Assembly: GCA_028386065.3 (NCBI GenBank)
Contig: JAKUCV010005743.1
Span: 19,615 to 83,614, forward strand
Reading direction: 5' to 3'
From: Turnera subulata
Lineage: Eukaryota > Streptophyta > Magnoliopsida > Malpighiales > Passifloraceae
DNA: 64,000 nucleotides
Shown: piece by piece, positions 56,872 to 64,000 of the stretch
How positions within the stretch are numbered: the first letter of the stretch is position 1
Layout: each line of letters opens with the position of its first letter
The notes under the pieces: model-generated
Database searches by the model: none
Told to the model about the DNA's origin: nothing
The model's input: the letters and a program-made list of their open reading frames with translations, nothing else
Translations under genes and position numbers: made by a program

Positions 56872-59800
56872 CTAAAGCCAATCAACCATGTATCTAATAC
56901 CAATGGATGCGCAATGACCATCATGCTTCTGCTGCGTGAGTGGCTTCGTCAAGGGATCTGCTACATTGTTCTTAGAGGGAACTCTGCACAGCCTGACATC
57001 GCCTCTATCTATGATCTCTCTAATAAGATGATAGCGTCGGAGTATATGTTTGGATCTCTGGTGGTATCTAGGCTCTTGAGCCTGTGCGATTGTCCCATTA
57101 TTGTCACAATAGAGCTCAGTCGGACTCTCAATACTAGGAACCACCCCAAGTTCAGTTACGAACTTCTTAATCCAAACAGCCTCTTTCGCCGCATCTGAGG
57201 CAGCAATGTACTCAGCCTCGGTTGTAGAGTCTGCAACTGTCTCTTGCTTAGAACTCTTCCAGCATACAGCACCACCTCCAAGACAAAACACATAACCTGA
57301 TTGCGATCTGAAGTCATCCCTGTCTGTTTGGAAGCTAGCATCTGTGTAACCCTTTACAACAAGCTCATCAACGCTTCCATACACAAGGAATGCATCCTTA
57401 GTCCTTCTCAAGTACTTAAGGATGTTCTTAACCGCTGTCCAGTGACTCTCACCGGGATCAGATTGATATCTGCTTGTGACACTCAAAGCATAAGCGACAT
57501 CCGGTCGAGTACATAGCATGGCATACATGATAGATCCTATTACCGAAGCATAAGGGATCTTACTCATCCGCTCTCTCTCCTTCGATGTACTAGGACATTG
57601 ATTCTTAGAGAGAAATACGCCATGTGACATAGGCAAGAATCCTTTCTTGGAATCTTGCATGTTAAACCTCTTTAGCACCTTGTCAATATATGTACTCTGA
57701 CTTAGCCCGAGAAACCTTTTGGATCTATCTCTATAGATCTTTATACCTAACACATAGGCAGCTTCACCTAAGTCCTTCATCGAGAAATTCTTCCCTAACC
57801 AAGTCTTTACAGACTGTAGTGTCGGAATATCATTCCCAATGAGTAGAATGTCGTCAACATACAATAACAAGAAAATAATAGTGCTCCCACTAACCTTCTT
57901 GTAAACACATGGTTCATCTTCATTCTTAATGAAACCAAACTCTTTGATTACTTCATTAAAACGAAGATTCCAACTCCTAGAAGCTTGCTTCAACCCGTAG
58001 ATGGATCTTTGCAACTTGCATACCATATTAGCATTCTCTGGATCGACAAAACCTTCAGGTTGTGTCATGTACACATCCTCTAAAAAGATTTCCATTTAGG
58101 AAAGCGGTTTTGACATCCATCTGCCATATCTCATAATCATGGTATGCCGCTATTGCCAACAGAATCCGGATGGATTTAACCATGGCAACTGGTGAGAAAG
58201 TTTCATCATTGTCTATACCATGAACTTGTTTGAAACCTTTCGCAACCAATCGCCCTTTATAGGTAATCACATTACCATCCATGTCGGTTTTTTTCTTAAA
58301 GACCCATTTGCACCCTATGGGTTTTACCCCTTCAGGTGGATCAACCAAGGTCCATACCTTGTTTTCATACATGGATTCCATTTTCGAATTCATGGCTTCT
58401 AGCCACTTCTTGGAGTCCGGACCCGTAATGGCCTGCTGATAGGAAGTGGGCTCATCCTCATCTATGAGCATCACATCTCCAGTATGAGTCATAAGAAATC
58501 CATATCTCTCAGGCTCATTGTAACGCCCCGAATCAATCAAATTATGAAAATTCGGGGCGTTACACTCATATCGAATCCTATCCGACCTACGCGGTCCATG
58601 TGTTATAGGTACAGGATTCTCATCCATAACATCTTGTGGTTCCTGTCCTTGTTCCATCTCAGCCTCTAGATCTCGAACTTCTTCGAGTTCTATTTTTCTC
58701 CCACTGATTCCTCTAGAAATAAATTCTCTTTCTAGAAAAATAGCAATCCTAGCAATAAACACTTTGTGGTCGGTGGGATTATAGAAGTAATACCCTTTTG
58801 TTTCCTTAGGGTATCCTACAAAGAGGCACTTCTCGGATTGAGGGCCGAGTTTATATGATGCTTCACGTCTCACGTAAGCCTCACAACCCCAAATCCTTAT
58901 AAAAGACAAATTGGGACGCTTCCCGGTCCATATCTCATATGGTGTCTTTTCAACCGATTTCGATGGAACACGGTTAAGTGTAAAAGCAGCACTCAATAAT
59001 GCATGTCCCCAAAATGAAAAAGGAAGGTCTGCTTGACTCATCATAGAACAAACCATTTCTAACAAAGCTCTATTCCTCCTTTCAGATACACCATTCCATT
59101 GAGGCGTACCTGGTGGAGTAAGCTGTGATACTATACCACATTGCTTTAGATGATCAAGAAATTCTCGGCTTAAGTATTCACCTCCTCGATCAGATCGAAG
59201 CATTTTAATACTTTTACCGAGTTGATTCTGTACTTCATTCTTGAATTCTTTGAACTTTTTAAAGGATTCTGACTTGTGTCTCATTAGATACACATAGCCA
59301 TATCTACTGTAATCATCAGTAAATGTAATGAAGTATTGAAAACCACCTCTAGCCTGTGTAGACATAGGTCTGCATACATCAGAATGTATAAGACCTAATA
59401 AGTCCGAAGCTCTTTCTCCTTTACCAACAAAGGGAGCTTTCGTCATTTTGCCTAATAAGCATGACTCACATGTCTCAAATGAGTCTAAAAGTCCATATTT
59501 ATGGAGTTTAACAATACGAGTCTCGTTTATATGGCCCAAACGACAATGCCAAAGGTAGGTTTCATTAGAATCGTTCATTCTAACCTTCTTCATATTAACG
59601 TTATAGATTGGCGTTTCTAGGTTTAGAACATACAAACCATTGCTCAAATATGCACCACCATAATAAATATCATTGAAATGAATAGAACAACATTTGTTCT
59701 TTATTACAAATGAAAAGCCTTTCTTGTCCAGACAAGAAACAGAAATTAAATTTCTGCTTATGGTAGGAACATAATAACAATCGTCCAGTTCTAAAACCAA

Positions 59801-60859
59801 ACCACTCGGTAAAGATAGATAGTAAGTCCCTACGGCTAATACAGCAACTCTTGCTCCATTTCCAATGCGTAGGTCTTTCTCACCCTTCGCCAATCTCCTA
59901 CTCTTTCTTAGTTCCTGCACATTCACACAAATGTGAGAACCACATCCGGTATCTAATACCCATGATGCAGAGATAGAGATATTAGCTTCTATAATGAAAA
60001 TACCTGAAGTGGAAGTCTCACTTCCCTTCTTCTTCTTTACCTCTTCAAGGTAAACAGGGCAGTTGCACTTCCAATGGCCCGGTTTGTTGCAATGGAAACA
60101 ATGTCCTTCCTTTGCAATACCACCCTTGGGTTTCAGCACGTGGTCACAAGAAGATGCACATGCACCAAACTTTTTGGCACATTTCTTCTTCTTGTTGAAC
60201 TTTGCTTTACCCTTTCCTTTGCCTTTTCCAATCATCAAAATGTTGGATTTGTATGTCCTCATTTGTTGCTCAGTTGTTCCCAACATGTTAAGCAACTCAG
60301 ACAATGATTTGTCAAGATGATTCATATTGAAGTTCATGACAAATTGGTTGTAACTGTCCAGCAACGATTGCAGGACTAGATCAACTGCCAACTCCTTGTG
60401 CAAAGGAAAACCAAGACCCTCAAGGCTCTCAATGTAACCAATCATTTTGAGCACATGAGGTCTCACGGGTGATGACTCTGCCATCCTGCATTGGAACAAT
60501 GCCTTAGAGGTCTCATACCTCTCATGCCTTGCTTGCTCATCAAAGAGCATCTTAAGGTGTTCGATCATATCCAACGCCCCCATGTTCTCATGTTGCTTCT
60601 GAAGCCCAGATTCCATGGCTATTAGCATAAGACATGCGACATCCAATGCATCATCAAGATGCTTCTTGTAACATTCCCTTTCTTCCCTAGGAGCATTAGG
60701 CGTCGGTTCAATCGGAACAGGCCCTTCAAGGACATACATCTTCTTTTCTTGTTTGAGGACAATCCTCAAATTGCGATACCACTTTAGGAAATTATTCCCA
60801 TTCAGCTTTTCCTTCTCAAGGACCGATCACAATGATAGTGTACCTGTGTTTTGTGCCAT
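56872..60859 (-). pseudogene. Cop2 gag-pol polyprotein, nearly open
   Basis: ATG at 60859. Codon 11 is TGA (60829-60827) where Cop1 has CGA. An inner Met at 60769 opens 904 codons: gag core, knuckle CFHCNKPGHWKCNC, protease LDTGCGSH, integrase zinc region (HCRLGHINETRI, CESCLLGK), core (HSDVCRPM, LRSDRGGEY, GTPQWNGVSERRNR), and RT to FLNGNL. An extra T near 58090 (five T against four in Cop1) shifts the frame. The second frame (58095-56872) continues with YGLKQASRSWNLRFNEV, LLLYVDDILLIGND and RNase H to the stop. RT keeps YVDD. 17 extra codons (CNAPNFHNLIDSGRYNE) come from the insertion at 58519. Confidence 0.94.
58519..58564. mobile_element. 46-bp inverted LTR-end insertion with 5-bp TSD
   Basis: It begins TGTAACGCCCCGAAT and ends ATTCGGGGCGTTACA, a 15-bp terminal inverted repeat. 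The minus-strand arm matches the first 30 bases of the Gyp-A 5' LTR exactly; the other arm matches the first 15 in inverted orientation. CTCAT flanks it at 58514-58518 and 58565-58569; Cop1 has this site once, uninterrupted. Insert plus TSD is 51 bp, so the frame is kept. Confidence 0.93.
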
Positions 60860-61228
60860 GGTAGCTCTACAACAAAGATCAACTCACACAAATAAGAGTC
60901 ATGTATACATAAATCATTTAACAAGGAATTCTATTAAATGATGCTTCTACTATGAAAACAGAATAATCATGAGTAGGCCAAGATCCATATTTCACTACAA
61001 TATAAGTCAGCTTTGGTTGATCGCCTACATCATAGCTATTTAGGTAGACAACTCTTGTCAATTACATCTCATGTAACTCTTGGATAGTTGAGCGAACAAC
61101 ACTTGTTTTTGTCTATCTCATAGACATTACTCAACTCCTTGCCTCTAAGTCCTTAATCCTATTAAGATGACCTAGTTAAGTCCAAACCCACAATAAGCAG
61201 TTCATATATTACAATTATCCAGTCGCAC

Positions 61229-61480
61229 CTTGCTAGGATAAACATAGGCACCTTGCTTTGGCAAAACCTACCTAATGTTGATCTAAGCAATGATGAGTGC
61301 TTATCATGGAAGGCAACTAAGAACTTAATATTTATATCAACAATTGTTTCCATGCATAACAATTATGCCATCACATCTTGGTAGGATAAACATTGGCACC
61401 TTGCTTTGGCAAAACCTACCAAATGTTGATCTAAGCAATGATGAATACTTGTCAACAATTGTATCCATACATGTCATGCA
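61229..61480 (-). repeat. Direct duplication of a leader block
   Basis: CTTG(C/G)TAGGATAAACAT at 61229 and 61377 (offset 148) starts two copies of about 75 bp containing GGCACCTTGCTTTGGCAAAA and GTTGATCTAAGCAATGATGA. A CAACAATTGT block follows both, but the second copy lacks about 33 bp. Confidence 0.85.
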
Positions 61481-61576
61481 TGTAATTCATAAATTATATA
61501 TCTCATATACAATAACAATACATGCAATATAAGCCGCTACGCAGAGGTAGCACGGCAGTCCCGCTAGCCTATCCTG

Positions 61577-61974
61577 AACATCGATATCATTTGGCCTCTA
61601 GAACACAAGAACATCGATGTCCAGACCTCAACATCGATGTTCAATACTTGAACATCGATGTTTGATTCTTGAACATCGATGTTGGAAGGTTCTGAAAGTC
61701 CAAGAATTAGGCAGTAGTTTTAAACATCGATGTCTAACCCTTAAACATCGATGTAGGACTCATGAACATCGATGTTCAAACTTGAACATCGATGTTGGAG
61801 ACCTCTGCCAATTCAAGTTTCATGGCAGTACTTTTAAACATCGATGTATAGGCCCTAAACATCGATGTTTCTGTCCTGAAGATCGATGTTCCCTACTGAA
61901 CATCGATGTTTCAGACTTCTGCCAAGGCCAAAACTCAAGTGAACATCGATGTTCAACCATTGAACATCGATGTT
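61577..61974. repeat. AACATCGATGTT palindrome array, 21-bp phased
   Basis: Fifteen copies start at 61577, 61610, 61630, 61651, 61672, 61723, 61744, 61765, 61785, 61837, 61858, 61879, 61899, 61942 and 61963. Within groups spacing is 20-21 bp; groups of four are separated by about 52 bp, giving a ~114-bp higher-order unit whose linkers are also related (CTCTGCCAATTC, TTCTGCCAAGGC, GGCAGTA.TTTT). Most copies are perfect 10-12-bp palindromes. Confidence 0.93.
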
Positions 61975-62264
61975 CTGGCCTCGAAGCACTAGAACGACCA
62001 TCGTTCCTTACAAAAACCAACAATCGATTTTCCTTTTGTCAAACCCCTTCGACTTACTGCCAAGAACCTCTTGATTGATATCACATACCAATCAAGTGCT
62101 TGTTGTCAGAACCCTTTTGACACAACCAACCTCAACATATATCGCATATACATAAATGAATTCAGCATATCACATATACCAAAATGAATTCATCATATCA
62201 CACACATTAAGATGAACATATCACACATATGCACAACTAAATTCGGTTTAGAGCTTCACAAGAG

Positions 62265-62276
62265 GCTCCGCTACCA
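62265..62276 (-). other. Cop2 primer-binding site
   Basis: TGGTAGCGGAGC on the minus strand, one base from the 5' LTR end at 62278. Confidence 0.82.
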
Positions 62277-62277
62277 C

Positions 62278-63780
62278 TGTAAGTAATCGGGCATGCAAAC
62301 TTGACAATCAAGTGCAGCGGAAAGACCCGGAAACCTTGGAGGATCCAAGCGAAGCAACCTAACTGAACAACAAAATCGATCATACCTGAAACGGTTAGGA
62401 TCTTTCACCTAACTGAAGAACCGAATTAGCTAGAGCCGGAAGGATATCCTGCTCCTCTACGGTATCCACACGAACCGTCAATCACCGGCCGAAATCGTCT
62501 CACGATCTCCAACCCCCCGAGCACTCCCGAACCGTGGTGCTAGCTACGGATTTCCGGGAGCTATATGTGGTGTTTATGGTATCTCTTTCTTTCACAAAGA
62601 AGAGAGGAAGATGTGTGTGTGTTTCTTGCTCTGAAAAACCCAGAATTCAGAATGCAAGAGAGAGTGAGAAGTGTCAAGAGTAATCAGATTACTCTCCCTC
62701 AATTAGTGCTAAGAGACAATGGAATAATGGCCAACATAATGGCCCATTATCTTTTATGATTATGTCTCCACATAACCATGTCTCCACTAATGTACAGACA
62801 CTCATCACAGCACTAACTTGGTTCAGTTGGTCCAATAATTCTGTCAATTATTGAACCAAACCAGCCCAAAACGACCACGGTCCAACCACAAACCGGTTCA
62901 ACCATGATTCAACCATGGTTCAACCACCTGCTCGAATCAACGGTTCTATGTGTATGACCCTGTAGGCACTTGTAACGTCCGGCAATAATTATAAAATCTC
63001 ATTTTACAATTATAAGCAAAGAGCGGCGTCTAGCAACACATCATTGCTACCCGAACGACAAGATCAGTACTGATTCTATATGCCTCGGAACATGTCATCC
63101 TCCTTTCGTCCCATTATCAAGATTAAACCGAGACATGGAAAACGTCAATCTCGTATATGTTTAATCTTAGTTTCTTGATCCCCGAGTTAACTCTATAAAA
63201 TGGATCCTAATGATATCACCATATCGTATAATCCGAGCATGGCCATGCATTTACAGTTCAACTCTATCAAGAGGCCCATCTGATAATATACCCGTTATAT
63301 GGGTCGGAAGAATCCCTTCTTGATCAACCAAAACCCACTACACATTTATCATATACCCAATGATTACCCTTAAGTCCACCTAGTTACGGATGACTAGGAA
63401 TAATATCAAAGTATATGACTCACATGTTGGGAACCTTGATGATCTCAGGTCTAAGGACAATACATATAAGAACCACTAATGACAATCATATAACGTTCCA
63501 TGTAGGGTTCTTATGTGGGTCGGTCCAGTCCACAAGTTCTCTAACTTGTACCCGTATGTAGAATTAATATCTCATATAATTCTCAACACACGCTAGTCTT
63601 AATTTATTATTACAACCCATCCATAATAATAATCGACTAGGGACATTTAAGAATACAAAATATTTTAGGGTTATAAATATGTGCACGCGATTATCTCATA
63701 ATCATATTTATTAGAATAACCTTAATGTATATACATGACTACAATCATCCATTGATTGGCTTTTGGGCATATTACTAACA
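62278..63780 (-). repeat. Cop2 5' LTR (1503 bp)
   Basis: Same termini as the 3' LTR; followed on the plus strand by target duplication GAAGC. Confidence 0.93.
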
Positions 63781-64000
63781 GAAGCGGCTGCGGATTGTGG
63801 TCACTGTCATGGCGGAAGCGGCTGTGGATTGTGATTGTGGCATTGACATTTTTATTATCTTTCGTCTTTTTTTTTCCTGAAAATGATATTGTTATTGGAC
63901 TGGAAATTCCTTGACCGTGAGTGTCTTCGTTGATTAACAAGACAAATGTGATGGGCATGCTTAATTTGTTTCCAAGTTTTTAAAAAGTGAGATTAAAATA
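63781..64000 (+). other. Host flank after Cop2, continuation of the possible exon
   Basis: GAAGCGGCTGCGGATTGTGG and CGGAAGCGGCTGTGGATTGT form a short tandem repeat (63781-63840). It joins the sequence ending at 55378 when Cop2 is removed. Then T-rich sequence without a recognised feature to the window end. Confidence 0.4.

Larger units (their letters stand above)
60860..62264 (-). other. Cop2 untranslated leader with repeats
   Basis: 1.4 kb between PBS and gag. Holds the ATCGAT palindrome array (61577-61974) and a duplicated ~75-bp block (61229, 61377). Otherwise AT-rich and non-coding; open frames at 61617-62078 and 61820-62023 are products of the array. Confidence 0.85.
55379..63780 (-). 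mobile_element. Cop2: full-length Ty1/copia element
   Basis: 8402 bp with LTRs at 62278-63780 (5') and 55379-56857 (3'), and perfect 5-bp target duplications GAAGC at 55374-55378 and 63781-63785. Minus-strand order: 5' LTR, PBS, 1.4-kb leader with repeat arrays, gag-pol, purine tract (56858-56871), 3' LTR. It is the best-preserved copia here. The defects that stand out are an early TGA, a one-base insertion and a 51-bp in-frame insertion. LTR halves differ by roughly 3-5 percent in stretches compared by eye. Confidence 0.95.

Noticed and set aside
61577..61974. CRISPR-like look of regularly spaced palindromes
   Set aside because: Plant nuclear DNA, repeats of only 12 bp with 8-9 bp spacers, no cas genes, and higher-order structure typical of tandem amplification.
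61617..62078. 153-codon frame with repeated His-Arg-Cys
   Set aside because: A 21-bp repeat reads as a 7-residue repeat; it is the ATCGAT array, not a protein.

Overview
This window is nuclear DNA of a flowering plant, most likely a eudicot. One ordinary plant gene with GT-AG introns (thioredoxin-like 3-3) sits in about 60 kb of nested, decaying LTR retrotransposons and AT-rich spacer. Clade names come from domain order and motifs read by eye. The species cannot be named from the sequence alone.

Layout. 1-5693: Cop1, a Ty1/copia element on the plus strand whose 5' end lies outside the window. 5711-7226: an array of more than 20 short hairpins whose arms differ from unit to unit but remain paired. 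7328-~9190: a Tat/Ogre-like LTR. 9190-10918: AT-rich spacer with tandem repeats. 10919-11908 (minus): intact thioredoxin-like 3-3 gene, three exons, 135 aa. 12349-16144: a 3.8-kb solo LTR with a perfect TTCGT target duplication. 16698-33707: Gyp-B, a CRM-like chromovirus (TSD ATAAA), with Gyp-A, a Tekay/Del-like chromovirus with 3.1-kb LTRs, nested in it at 19664-30614. 34330-35710: copia gag and LTR remnants. 36919-52384: Gyp-C, a non-autonomous element with about 4-kb LTRs (TSD GGAAA). Gyp-D, a second CRM-like element on the minus strand (39708-45911), is inserted in its 5' LTR and carries an assembly gap. 53526-54297 (minus): a SIRE-like copia pol fragment. 55379-63780 (minus): Cop2, a full-length copia element of the Cop1 family (perfect TSD GAAGC), inserted in a possible host exon.

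No transposon here looks autonomous. All carry stops, frameshifts, deletions or lost catalytic residues, and most stops are C-to-T or G-to-A transitions as expected in methylated heterochromatin. Nesting order agrees with LTR divergence sampled by eye: Gyp-B about 3 percent, inner Gyp-A about 2 percent.

The main unexpected themes are these. (1) Arrays of short inverted repeats occur in several unrelated LTR elements, with arms that co-vary: the 5.7-7.2 kb array, the solo LTR, the Gyp-C LTRs, and a 21-bp-phased palindrome array in the Cop2 leader. (2) Five unrelated families share the same non-standard primer-binding site TGGTAGCGGAGC. (3) A 46-bp insertion in the Cop2 pol frame consists of two inverted Tekay-type LTR starts, has a 5-bp target duplication, and keeps the reading frame.
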